From Methanococcoides alaskense (lineage in GTDB: Archaea; Halobacteriota; Methanosarcinia; Methanosarcinales; Methanosarcinaceae), in the NCBI RefSeq assembly GCF_031454185.1, contig NZ_JAVDQI010000010.1, positions 1 through 64,000 on the forward strand: a stretch of 64,000 nt of DNA. Reading direction: 5' to 3'. A program made the translations under genes and the position numbers. The number at the start of each line of letters is the position of its first letter. Position 1 is the stretch's first letter. The notes beneath the pieces were generated by a model. It saw only the letters and a list, made by a program, of their open reading frames with translations, was not told the DNA's origin and did not search any database. Positions 18,165 to 26,140 of this stretch are shown piece by piece.

Positions 18165-18901
18165 TATATTACCTCATTCACCAAAGTGCCTATACCTTCG
18201 ATCTCGACTTCAACAACATCCCCGCGCAGCAGTTCCCCCACACCAGGTGGAGTACCGGTAGAAATAACGTCACCTATCTCTAATGTCATTATATCCGATA
18301 TAAACTCTATCAGATGCGGTATGTCAAATATGAGGTTCGAAGTACTGGAATCCTGTCGTACTTCGCCATTCACCCTGCATTTAATAGAAACATCACTGGG
18401 ATCGAAGTCCTCTTCCGGAACAATGAACGGACCCAGAGGAGCAAAAGTATCAAAGCTCTTTGCACGTGTCCACTGCCCATCTTTCTGCTGCAGGTCCCGA
18501 GCAGTCACATCATTAAAGCATGTATACCCCACAATGACATCACTTGCATCCTCGTGATCGATGTTCCTGCACCTCTTCCCAATAACGACTGCAAGCTCCG
18601 CTTCATAATCCACACGCTGACTCATTGCAGGATATACTATTTTATCGCCAGACCCTATGACCGAAGAAGGTGGCTTCATGAATATGACAGGCTCGGTAGG
18701 AACATCCATGCCAAGTTCGATAGCATGGTCAATATAGTTCAGACCAATGCAGACTATCTTAGAAGGTTTAGCAGGTGGAAGCAAAGCAAGCTCGGACATC
18801 TCAAAAGTTCCGCCATCGTGAGATAGGGAAGTCACAAGATTCCCATCACTGCTCAGTTCACCGTAGAAAATATACTCATCGTGTTTAAATCGACCCATCA
18901 T
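18164..18901 (-). CDS. Fumarylacetoacetate hydrolase (FAH) family protein
   Basis: A 245-residue FAH-fold enzyme. Signatures include CIGLNYIDHAIELG, the metal-binding region with DYEAELAVVIGKRCRNI, GYTCFNDVTARDLQ and ISTGTPPGVG near the C-terminus. Relatives hydrolyse or decarboxylate 2-keto-3-deoxy acids, acylpyruvates or oxaloacetate with a divalent metal. The substrate here cannot be assigned, and no aromatic-degradation genes are nearby. The first codon may be 18901 or the next ATG at 18898. It precedes and overlaps the winged-helix gene. Confidence 0.85.
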   Translation of the reverse strand: MMGRFKHDEYIFYGELSSDGNLVTSLSHDGGTFEMSELALLPPAKPSKIVCIGLNYIDHAIELGMDVPTEPVIFMKPPSSVIGSGDKIVYPAMSQRVDYEAELAVVIGKRCRNIDHEDASDVIVGYTCFNDVTARDLQQKDGQWTRAKSFDTFAPLGPFIVPEEDFDPSDVSIKCRVNGEVRQDSSTSNLIFDIPHLIEFISDIMTLEIGDVISTGTPPGVGELLRGDVVEVEIEGIGTLVNEVI

Positions 18902-19022
18902 AATTGCACATTCTCTGTTCTAATTGTACTAAAGAACAGAATTGTAGTATAAAATATTTATCAGCCAATGCCTTACAAAAATATTATGATCCGCTGCCAG
19001 CTATTCAAAAAAGATCAGAGAT

Positions 19023-19952
19023 TTAAGCCGCAGGTCCTTCCCGCGACATTTCAAGGTCCTCCTCATGTGACTGTTCAATATCTTTCTTATATACGATCGT
19101 CCTGTAAGGGAACGGGATTTCAATACCTTCAGCATCAAACCTCTTTTTGATGGATTCCCGAAGATCACAACCCGTAGTAAAGCCCACCGAACGGTCCTTT
19201 ATCCATACATAAAGCCTGAGATTTACTGCAAAATCTCCCAGTTCGGTCAAAAGAACAGAGATCTCATCACCCTTTTTTTCATGAGAGTTATGTTTTTGGA
19301 GATCAGCATATGACATTACATTTTTGTGTTTACGGCCCTCCTCGATCATGATACTTCTTGCAAGATCAATATTGGAATCATAACTAATACCAATATCAAC
19401 GGTCCAGTTGACCGTTGGATCATCGATGGACCAGTTGATGATGGCTTCATCACTGATCACGTGATTGGGGATGTTCAAACGCCTGTTATCCCAGGTCCTG
19501 ATCTTAGTGTAACCAAGAGTTATGTCAGTGACCCTCCCATATTCACCATGAATTGTTAACAGGTCACCCACACGGAAAGGTCTGAAAGTCGCAAGCGCGA
19601 TACCTGCAATGATGTTCGAAAGGGTGTTCTGAGCAGCCATACCAACGACAATACCCGCAAATCCGGCACCTGCAAAAAGAGCAATCGAAATATCACGAAG
19701 TCCGGGGATGGAGAAGACGATAACAATAATGCCAAAAAAATACACAAGTCCCACTATGATACGCCTGACAAGCCCATAGGTCGTTTCATCGATCTTCATC
19801 TTTTTACTGGCGAACTGAAAATATGCTTTTAAGAGCCTATCTACCATTTTCGCTGAAACGAAAGTTAATATGACTATTAAAAAAACGAATAATATAGTAG
19901 CAATATCCCACGAGATCCACGAAGGGACAATGTCCATAACTTCCATAACCAA
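19023..19952 (-). CDS. Small-conductance mechanosensitive channel (MscS family)
   Basis: A 309-residue membrane protein that should open under membrane tension to release solutes on hypo-osmotic shock. Membrane helices lie at about residues 12-32 and 63-83, followed by the pore-lining TM3 rich in Gly and Ala (IALFAGAGFAGIVVGMAAQNTLSN, about 91-114). The MscS beta domain follows (FRPFRVGDLLTIHGEYGRVTDI) and then the alpha/beta C-terminal domain. No N-terminal extension is present, so it is a minimal MscS. It is a single gene flanked by unrelated membrane proteins. Confidence 0.92.
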   Translation of the reverse strand: MVMEVMDIVPSWISWDIATILFVFLIVILTFVSAKMVDRLLKAYFQFASKKMKIDETTYGLVRRIIVGLVYFFGIIVIVFSIPGLRDISIALFAGAGFAGIVVGMAAQNTLSNIIAGIALATFRPFRVGDLLTIHGEYGRVTDITLGYTKIRTWDNRRLNIPNHVISDEAIINWSIDDPTVNWTVDIGISYDSNIDLARSIMIEEGRKHKNVMSYADLQKHNSHEKKGDEISVLLTELGDFAVNLRLYVWIKDRSVGFTTGCDLRESIKKRFDAEGIEIPFPYRTIVYKKDIEQSHEEDLEMSREGPAA

Positions 19953-20001
19953 TTATTAATGCAGAACTAATATAGATATTTAGTCATTCAAGAATATGCA
20001 A

Positions 20002-20418
20002 TTATATCAGACCATAAAGATAAACAAGACTGAAAAGCACAGTTACACCCAGAATAAGCACACTGATGGTGAATACAATGAACACCCTCTGTAACCTCGC
20101 TTCGTCTTCTGTCAGTGGACGAATGTTCTTTACATGTTTTTTCTCAAGCACGTAACCTATCACAGTACCAAAGCCTATCCCAAGTGCAGGACCAATAGCA
20201 ATACCTATCGCGACATTTCCGAGATATATTCCGATAGCAATACCTAAAGGCATCCCAAGCAAAAGACCAAAAGCTATACCCATGCCAAACCAATAGCCTT
20301 TCGGATACATACCACCATTTGCTGTGTCAGCTACTCGTTTCTTTACAACATTAGCTAAGAAGATACTAAGTACACATAGAACAAAAGCAAGGAATACCGC
20401 GGCTAGAACAAGGCTCAT
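20002..20418 (-). CDS. Glycine-rich integral membrane protein
   Basis: A 138-residue protein with about four membrane segments: residues 3-23, a long Gly/Ala/Ile-rich pair between about 47 and 92 (GIAFGLLLGMPLGIAIGIYLG and GIAIGPALGIGFGTVIGYVLE), and 112-134. The repeated G-x-x-x-G spacing suggests tight helix packing. Short, acidic and basic loops (EKKHVKNIRPLTEDEARLQR) face the cytoplasm. Similar proteins with this Gly-rich core occur in methanogens and bacteria as uncharacterised membrane proteins. I infer no function. Confidence 0.65.
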   Translation of the reverse strand: MSLVLAAVFLAFVLCVLSIFLANVVKKRVADTANGGMYPKGYWFGMGIAFGLLLGMPLGIAIGIYLGNVAIGIAIGPALGIGFGTVIGYVLEKKHVKNIRPLTEDEARLQRVFIVFTISVLILGVTVLFSLVYLYGLI

Positions 20419-20522
20419 ATGTAAAGGATTATGAGAACTTTATTTAAATATTTGCAGTAAACGGGATCCAACAATGTAACAAACGTCATCAGAAGTTGCA
20501 CATTCAATAAAAGGACACGGAT

Positions 20523-20858
20523 TCAGATATCCACATAGACCTTACCGCCTTCAACTTTTGTAGCATAAGATTTCTGGTCATTACATTTCCCGGAAAATGC
20601 CTGCACAAAAAAACCCGCTTTTTTTTTGATCTTACCCGATGTCACATCATATTCGCACTTGTGACGAGGACATATCACGATATTATCCTTAAGCTTACCA
20701 TCCACAAGTTTACCACCCATGTGATTACAGATAGCATCGATGGCATAGAACTTGCCACCAAGATTTACTACCAGTATCTTATTGTCACCTGGATCGAAAC
20801 TGCGCATTTCCCCATCCGGCACATCATCTGAACTGCATAGCTTTGCATATCCGGTCAT
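20523..20858 (-). CDS. Stand-alone Rieske [2Fe-2S] ferredoxin
   Basis: A 111-residue single-domain Rieske protein without a membrane anchor, so probably a soluble electron carrier. Ligands are Cys44-x-His46 (CNHMGGKL) and Cys63-x2-His66 (CPRHKCEYD). The second cysteines that form the disulfide in high-potential Rieske proteins (CTHxGC, CPCHG) are missing from the first motif, which points to a low-potential ferredoxin type, as in dioxygenase or nitrite-reductase-like systems. No oxygenase is encoded nearby. It is a single gene of unknown redox partner. Confidence 0.88.
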   Translation of the reverse strand: MTGYAKLCSSDDVPDGEMRSFDPGDNKILVVNLGGKFYAIDAICNHMGGKLVDGKLKDNIVICPRHKCEYDVTSGKIKKKAGFFVQAFSGKCNDQKSYATKVEGGKVYVDI

Positions 20859-21035
20859 TTAAACTACTCCATATGGTATTGGACACGTTTGCATAAAAAT
20901 ATTAGTGTTACATAGGTTCCAATCGAAATAGGACATTCAAATGAAATTAATATAAAACCCAAGAGTTACAACCGAAATTATTTAAGTGTGTATTAATAAC
21001 TTTTATATGGGAGCTTTTGTAAGGAGGTTGTGGAA

Positions 21036-21464
21036 TTGAAACAAAAAATTAACCGTTCTGAAGAAGAATGGAAAAAATTACTTACACCTGAACAGTATGC
21101 CATCCTCAGGGAAAAGAATACCGAAATACCATTTACAGGCGAGCTGTTACGCAACGATAAACCCGGCGTATACAGCTGTGCAGCTTGTGGCCAGGAGATC
21201 TTCAGTTCAAAGAATAAATTTGACTCCAGTTCAGGTTGGCCAAGTTTCTATGAAGTGCTCTCCAGTGATAGTGTGGAGCTGGTTATCGACGATAGCTATT
21301 TTATGAAAAGGATCGAGATACAATGTTCAAACTGTGGAAGCCATCTCGGACACGTTTTCGATGACGGACCTCAACCTACCGGAAAAAGATATTGTATAAA
21401 TTCGGCATCATTGGGTTTTACAGAAGGCTCAGAGAAGGAAAAGGAAGAAAAGAACGATAAATGA
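21036..21464 (+). CDS. msrB: Peptide-methionine (R)-S-oxide reductase
   Basis: Reduces the R isomer of methionine sulfoxide in proteins. The 142-residue protein has two zinc CxxC motifs (CAACGQ and CSNCGSHLGHVF) and the catalytic Cys in RYCINSASLGF near the C-terminus. The start is set at TTG 21036, 8 bases after AAGGAGG (21021-21027); a GTG at 21030 is only 2 bases from it and less likely. A TATA-like ACTTTTATATG lies upstream at about 21000. msrA begins 12 bp after its stop, so both stereoisomers are repaired from one operon. The pair is expected to respond to oxidative stress. Confidence 0.95.
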   Translation: MKQKINRSEEEWKKLLTPEQYAILREKNTEIPFTGELLRNDKPGVYSCAACGQEIFSSKNKFDSSSGWPSFYEVLSSDSVELVIDDSYFMKRIEIQCSNCGSHLGHVFDDGPQPTGKRYCINSASLGFTEGSEKEKEEKNDK

Positions 21465-21476
21465 GAGGGATCGAAA

Positions 21477-21938
21477 ATGGAAAGAGCAACATTTGCAGCA
21501 GGATGTTTTTGGGGTGTTGAAGCTGCGTTCAACAAAGTCGAAGGTGTGACCTCAACAAAAGTGGGATACACCGGAGGCACATTGAAAGAACCAAGTTATA
21601 ATGATGTTTCCACGGGACAGACCGGGCATGCTGAATCCGTAGATATCGTTTTTGATGAATCTATCATCACATACGAGGAACTTTTAGAGATATTCTGGAG
21701 CACACACGACTCTACGACAAAGGACAGTCAGGGACCTGATCATGGTTCACAGTACAGATCTGCCATATTTTACCATAACGATGCTCAAAGGGAAGCTGCA
21801 CTCCGATCCAGGGAACAGCAGGAGCGTTCAGGAAAGTATGATAGTGGCATTAAGACAGAGATAGTAGAAGCATCTGAATTCTACCCTGCAGAAGACTATC
21901 ATCAGAAGTATTTCCAGAAACTTCAGTTCAAACGATGA
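21477..21938 (+). CDS. msrA: Peptide-methionine (S)-S-oxide reductase
   Basis: Reduces the S isomer of methionine sulfoxide. The 153-residue protein carries the catalytic GCFWGVE (Cys10) and the conserved YTGG, STGQTGHAESVDI, DSTTKDSQGPDHGSQYRSAI region, and ends in a YHQKYFQK segment. Length is at the short end for the family, without N- or C-terminal extensions that would carry recycling cysteines. It is cotranscribed with msrB. The ribosome binding site is GAGAGGGA just upstream. Confidence 0.96.
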   Translation: MERATFAAGCFWGVEAAFNKVEGVTSTKVGYTGGTLKEPSYNDVSTGQTGHAESVDIVFDESIITYEELLEIFWSTHDSTTKDSQGPDHGSQYRSAIFYHNDAQREAALRSREQQERSGKYDSGIKTEIVEASEFYPAEDYHQKYFQKLQFKR

Positions 21939-22013
21939 TACCAAAAATAAGAGGAAAATAAAGAAAAGCAAGATAAATAAGGGAGTTTACCGGTAATTCC
22001 GGTATCCCCCCAT

Positions 22014-22181
22014 TCAAAAGAGGCTGCTATAAGATGAAACCCTCATGAGGACCATAAGTGCAATGGACCCGGCCAGTGTAGCAAAGAACAATCCGTTGCC
22101 ATCAATGTTTAAGCCGCTGGTTCTCCATTCAAAAAGCTTCTCTTCTTCTTCCATCATCGAACCTGTGTAATATGTGTCCAT
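22014..22181 (-). CDS. Small single-TM protein
   Basis: A 55-residue protein starting at 22181, where GGAGGAA lies directly upstream; the longer frame to 22256 lacks such a signal. The N-terminal half is acidic (MEEEEKLFEW) and a membrane helix (LFFATLAGSIALMVLM) occupies about residues 32-49. Family and function are unknown. It resembles in size and layout the small protein at 62731-62907, although the sequences are not clearly related. Confidence 0.55.
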   Translation of the reverse strand: MDTYYTGSMMEEEEKLFEWRTSGLNIDGNGLFFATLAGSIALMVLMRVSSYSSLF

Positions 22182-22427
22182 ATATGTATTCCTCCTTGTT
22201 GGTGCAGTGCAATTTATCATGATTAATGATTGCACATATACATAACGATTAATCATTTATAAGTGTTTCGTCGAATGCTTCCAAAGAGGAATGGGAACAC
22301 AAAAGAGCACTAATATATGTATAAATTCACACAAGCCTTTAATGAAGCCATAAGAAAAGGATTGGAGATCAGGAACAGTTGAGAGTGTTATATGGGAAGA
22401 AGCAGAACACAAAAAAGAAAAGCGATA

Positions 22428-22811
22428 TCATAAGATATCATGAGAAATCAAATAGACACCAATTCCCATCAGCAAGGACAAAGTCCAGCATACCGCTACA
22501 ATATCCATATGGACCTTCTTTTTGAACCTCCATCTGTTGGTCACAAAAAGAATTATGAAGATCAGAACTATTGAGCCGAGAAGCCGGTGCAAACCAAGTA
22601 TGATCCCATATTCGGGCAACCTAAAGCCCAGACTGATAGAATAGAACATATACAATATCGTAGGTACCATAACATATACCGCAAGGGAAGACGCCCTCCC
22701 ATGCTCTGCAAGACCCACTTTTTTAAGATTGATAGCATACAGAAGCATTACAAAAGCTATCACTTGAAGAGTAAGTGATAGGTCAGCAAGGACCGAGATT
22801 ACAGATATCAA
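22428..22811 (-). CDS. Four-TM membrane protein, DUF420-like
   Basis: A 127-residue protein with four membrane helices at about residues 5-26, 42-62, 73-93 and 103-122. The third contains a His (LHRLLGSIVLIFIILFVTNRW) and the fourth follows a KVHMD segment. The size and the two conserved-looking histidines recall DUF420 proteins (heme-copper oxidase-associated), but the match is by eye only. It may act in electron transfer or be unrelated. No oxidase is encoded nearby. Confidence 0.6.
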   Translation of the reverse strand: MISVISVLADLSLTLQVIAFVMLLYAINLKKVGLAEHGRASSLAVYVMVPTILYMFYSISLGFRLPEYGIILGLHRLLGSIVLIFIILFVTNRWRFKKKVHMDIVAVCWTLSLLMGIGVYLISHDIL

Positions 22812-22951
22812 TAGATTACCCCCAATTATTTATTATATATTAGATGGGAGTAGAAATTATTTAGCTGTTGCTACAGGTAACTGCTTTTAAGACCTATATC
22901 CATCTGCCATGATCAATATATGAAAATAGTCATAAGTAGATTCCTAGTGTA

Positions 22952-23275
22952 TCATGCCAGCTTATCACTGAGATTTAATCCCAGAACACCGACCATGATA
23001 ATGAATATGGAAACCATCTTTATGGCTGTTGCAGGCTCTTTGAAATAATATATCCCGATCAAGGTCATGGATGCAGTTCCCACTCCTGACCAGATGGCAT
23101 AGGCAAGGCTTACATCAATGTTCTTCAAAGCAAATGGGAAAATACTAAAACTTACTCCATAGAACACGAATATCATCAGAGATGCCGGAATGTTCGAATA
23201 ACCATCGGATATTTTCATGCAAACGGTACCGCATATCTCAAAAAAGATAGATATTGCCAGAAGTGAATAGCTCAT
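22952..23275 (-). CDS. Small multidrug resistance (SMR) transporter
   Basis: A 107-residue, four-helix membrane protein of the EmrE/SugE type, which works as a dimer and exports cationic drugs, guanidinium or polyamines in exchange for protons. The key Glu lies in the first helix (AISIFFEICGTVCMKIS, Glu12). Helix 3 carries the family segment AYAIWSGVGTASMTLIGIYYF. The start at 23275 (MSYSLL) is preferred because GGGGA lies upstream and it gives the standard 105-110 residues. It is a single gene. Substrate cannot be assigned, and guanidinium is possible. Confidence 0.9.
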   Translation of the reverse strand: MSYSLLAISIFFEICGTVCMKISDGYSNIPASLMIFVFYGVSFSIFPFALKNIDVSLAYAIWSGVGTASMTLIGIYYFKEPATAIKMVSIFIIMVGVLGLNLSDKLA

Positions 23276-23447
23276 ATTAATTCCCCGGATCACAAGATAT
23301 GTCTGATATTTATGGAAGCTATTTACAGATAAACATAATGACCATGAAAAGAGATAATGTTCTACATGAGCAACGATAAATGAATGCTATGGAATCACCA
23401 TAAATAGTTAGCTCTCAATAAATGATACACATAAGGAGATAATAAAA

Positions 23448-23747
23448 ATGCCAGAAGACCCACTTCAGATAATAGCAGATAACGACCCGGAATTCGTCAA
23501 ACTTTTGGATGATACCCTTCATAACGCATTCCCGGAAAATGGAATACCTTACAAATACAAGCTCCTGATGGCATTGTCCCTTGATGCATCAAAAGGTACT
23601 GTTAATGGAGTGCGCTCTCTTGCATTGCAAGCATTGGATGCAGGTGCTACAAAGGAAGAGATCATGCAGACCATCAGGATCACACAGTACATCTGCGGGA
23701 TCGGCAGTGTTTACGTAGCTGCTAATGCCCTTAAGGATGTTCTCTAA
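23448..23747 (+). CDS. Carboxymuconolactone decarboxylase (AhpD-like) family protein
   Basis: A 99-residue all-helical protein with the family pattern YKLLMALSLDASKGTVNGVRSLALQALDAGATKEEI. The AhpD-type CxxC redox motif expected after the A-x-D-A segment is absent; its place is taken by KGTVNGV. It is therefore not a peroxidase partner and may be an isomerase-like or orphan member. AAGGAGA precedes the ATG. It stands upstream of a ferredoxin with its own promoter. Confidence 0.8.
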   Translation: MPEDPLQIIADNDPEFVKLLDDTLHNAFPENGIPYKYKLLMALSLDASKGTVNGVRSLALQALDAGATKEEIMQTIRITQYICGIGSVYVAANALKDVL

Positions 23748-23847
23748 ATTATCACAAATATCTGCACATAAGTTGTCCAGAAATTTATAAATACAGAGCT
23801 TTACAAAGTTAAAGAGTATTCTAGATATTAGTTTGGGGGACTTATGT

Positions 23848-24078
23848 ATGGCAGATGTAAAAAATAAAGTGGCTGAAAATGTAGAAGGAGCTTATTACGT
23901 GGATGATCAGTGTATCACTTGTCAGAGATGCATAGATGAAGCTCCCAATAATTTCAAGATGAATGAAAACGGTTCGAGTTCTTTTGTATATAAGCAGCCC
24001 GAGAATGATGCTGAAAAGAAGAATTGCGAAGAGGCCATGGACTCCTGTCCTGCGGAAGCGATCGGAAATGATGGATAA
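23848..24078 (+). CDS. Single-cluster 4Fe-4S ferredoxin
   Basis: A 76-residue electron carrier. Cluster ligands are Cys22, Cys25 and Cys28 (CITCQRC) with Cys67 in a CP motif; Cys60 may form a disulfide. This is the monocluster type with a central insertion, as in Thermococcus-like ferredoxins. The start is ATG 23848, 7 bases after GGGGGA. A TTG at 23833 in frame is too close to be used with that signal. An upstream TTATAAATACAG stretch at about 23786-23797 is a likely TATA box. The gene lies just before RuBisCO but is probably separately transcribed. Confidence 0.9.
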   Translation: MADVKNKVAENVEGAYYVDDQCITCQRCIDEAPNNFKMNENGSSSFVYKQPENDAEKKNCEEAMDSCPAEAIGNDG

Positions 24079-24159
24079 GTGCATAACTTATTTTTAAAGC
24101 ATATTTTTCCTTTTCTTTATTCTATTTTAGAACTATTAAATTAACAGATCATAGAATAC

Positions 24160-24179
24160 CACCGCTTACAAAAACGGTG
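24160..24179. promoter_or_regulatory. Inverted repeat upstream of RuBisCO
   Basis: CACCG and CGGTG arms separated by 10 bases lie 78 bp before the RuBisCO start. This could be an operator or a leader hairpin. There is no clear Shine-Dalgarno sequence before the RuBisCO ATG. Confidence 0.25.
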
Positions 24180-24256
24180 ATATCGAACAGCATTTCCTTT
24201 TTGTCCCACATGACGTATTCAAAAAACTCAAATAGATTGCAAACTGTTATTTCTAT

Positions 24257-25681
24257 ATGAGTTTGATCTATGAGGACCTGGTAAAATCGCTCGATTCCAA
24301 ACAACAGGCATATGTGGATCTGGAACTACCTGATCCGACCAATGGGGAATACCTTCTCGGAGTATTTCACTTGATACCGGGAGGAGATCTGAACGTACTA
24401 CAAGCGGCTGCGGAGATCGCTGCAGAATCATCAACGGGTACAAATATCAAAGTGAATACAGAGACTGCATTCTCCAGAACCATGAATGCTCTGGTGTATC
24501 AGCTTGATCTGGAAAGAGAGCTGGTATGGGTAGCTTATCCGTGGAGACTTTTTGACAGGGGAGGAAATGTCCAGAATATACTGACCTACATTGTCGGCAA
24601 TATCCTTGGAATGAAAGAGATCCAGGCATTGAAGCTTATGGATGTATGGTTCCCGCCATCCATGCTGGAACAGTATGACGGTCCAAGCTATACTGTTGAC
24701 GATATGCGAAAGTACCTTGATGTTCATGACAGACCGATCCTCGGCACCATAGTTAAACCAAAGATGGGACTTACTTCTGCGGAATATGCGGAAGTGTGCT
24801 ATGATTTCTGGGTAGGCGGAGGAGATTTTGTCAAGAACGATGAGCCCCAGGCAAATCAGGATTTCTGCCCGTATGAGAAGATGGTCGCTCATGTGAAAGA
24901 GGCTATGAACAAGGCTGTGAAAGAGACCGGTCACAAGAAGGTCCACTCGTTCAATGTTTCAGCTGCTGATTTCGACACCATGATAGAAAGGTGTGAGATG
25001 ATCACCAATGCAGGATTCGAACCCGGAAGCTATGCTTTCCTTATAGATGGTATCACGGCCGGATGGATGGCGGTACAAACCCTCAGAAGACGATATCCCG
25101 ATGTGTTCCTGCACTTCCACAGAGCTGCACATGGTGCTTTTACAAGACAGGAAAACCCCATCGGGTTTTCAGTTCTGGTACTGTCAAAGTTCGCACGCCT
25201 TGCCGGTGCTTCAGGGATACACACCGGAACAGCTGGTGTCGGCAAGATGCAAGGTACACCTGCGGAAGATGTTGTTGCCGCCCACGGCATCCAGTATTTG
25301 AAGTCACCCGGACACTTCTTCGAGCAGACATGGTCAAAGATAATGGATACCGATAAGGATGCCATCAACCTTGTCAACGAGGACCTTGCTCACCACGTCA
25401 TCCTCGAAGACGATAGCTGGAGAGCCATGAAGAAATGCTGCCCCATAGTTTCCGGCGGCCTTAACCCTGTGAAACTGAAACCCTTCATAGATGTAATGGA
25501 GAATGTAGATTTCATCACGACCATGGGTTCAGGCGTACACTCCCACCCAGGGGGAACCCAGTCAGGTGCAAAGGCACTGGTTCAGGCATGTGATGCATAT
25601 CTTCAGGGAATGGACATTGCAGAATATGCCAAGGACCATAAGGAACTGGCAGAAGCGATCGAGTTCTATTTGAATAGATAA
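24257..25681 (+). CDS. rbcL: Ribulose-1,5-bisphosphate carboxylase, M. burtonii type (form II/III-like)
   Basis: Fixes CO2 onto ribulose-1,5-bisphosphate, giving two 3-phosphoglycerates. In methanogens it usually acts in the AMP salvage pathway rather than a Calvin cycle. The 474-residue protein has the activated-site Lys193 in GGDFVKNDEP, Lys167 in GTIVKPKMG, the His in HFHRAAHGAF, and loop-6 Lys330 in GVGKMQGTP. It is longer than the 420-440 residues of ordinary archaeal form III and matches the Methanococcoides enzyme, which clusters near form II and carries a C-terminal domain insertion. The AMP phosphorylase and ribose-1,5-bisphosphate isomerase genes are not in this window. A hairpin terminator follows. 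Its last 57 codons are duplicated at 27844. Confidence 0.97.
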   Translation: MSLIYEDLVKSLDSKQQAYVDLELPDPTNGEYLLGVFHLIPGGDLNVLQAAAEIAAESSTGTNIKVNTETAFSRTMNALVYQLDLERELVWVAYPWRLFDRGGNVQNILTYIVGNILGMKEIQALKLMDVWFPPSMLEQYDGPSYTVDDMRKYLDVHDRPILGTIVKPKMGLTSAEYAEVCYDFWVGGGDFVKNDEPQANQDFCPYEKMVAHVKEAMNKAVKETGHKKVHSFNVSAADFDTMIERCEMITNAGFEPGSYAFLIDGITAGWMAVQTLRRRYPDVFLHFHRAAHGAFTRQENPIGFSVLVLSKFARLAGASGIHTGTAGVGKMQGTPAEDVVAAHGIQYLKSPGHFFEQTWSKIMDTDKDAINLVNEDLAHHVILEDDSWRAMKKCCPIVSGGLNPVKLKPFIDVMENVDFITTMGSGVHSHPGGTQSGAKALVQACDAYLQGMDIAEYAKDHKELAEAIEFYLNR

Positions 25682-25694
25682 TTGTACGAAAATA

Positions 25695-25737
25695 ATCTCT
25701 ACACGGATATCTGAACCTGTAGAGATTTAAACCTTTT
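25695..25737 (+). terminator. RuBisCO terminator hairpin
   Basis: ATCTCTACA and TGTAGAGAT (25695-25726) form a 9-bp stem, followed by TTTAAACCTTTTT. A second hairpin, TTGCTATTTC with GAAATAGCAA (25768-25798), lies between it and the tRNA-Leu and may separate the two transcripts. The first hairpin is copied at 28023-28054. Confidence 0.7.
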
Positions 25738-25820
25738 TAATTCCGATATTTAAGGGGTTGATACCTCTTGCTATTTCGAAGTGTTTATGAAATAGCAAAG
25801 CTGATTATTTTTAAAAGTAG

Positions 25821-25898
25821 TGCGGGAGGTGCGATTCGAACGCACGAACTCCTACGAGACAGGGTCCTGAGCCTTTGGCCAGGCTGGGCAACCTCCGC
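25821..25898 (-). pseudogene. tRNA-Leu(CAG) with deleted anticodon stem
   Basis: A 78-nt tRNA-Leu-like gene. The acceptor, D arm, variable arm and T arm are present, and the loop CTCAGGA would give anticodon CAG. Seven bases are missing between the D stem and the anticodon loop, so the 5' strand of the anticodon stem is gone, and acceptor pair 5-68 is an A-C mismatch. The intact sequence at the equivalent point can be rebuilt from the split gene at 29439/52440. No CCA is encoded. The deletion lies exactly over the 15-bp integration core used by the element at 29481. I judge it non-functional. Confidence 0.75.
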
Positions 25899-26140
25899 AA
25901 AAAGGAACAATCTCTAAACTCATTTTTCGTATTCTGTGTAAGTATATTCCATGGACTTGCACATTTTCTACCATATATATGCAATGCATAAGCTATGCTC
26001 AGAGTGGTGCCAGTAGTCTTGAAAAAAGATTTACGCTTTTAAAGCGAAAAGCTAATTGATAATCTCCAATATAGATGATATTACTACACCAATACTTAAA
26101 TAATCAAACATAATAATATATTAATGGGGGTATTGTTCAA

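Noticed and set aside
25821..25898. tRNA-Leu with an intron
   Set aside because: The gene is 7 nt shorter than expected, and sequence is missing, not inserted.
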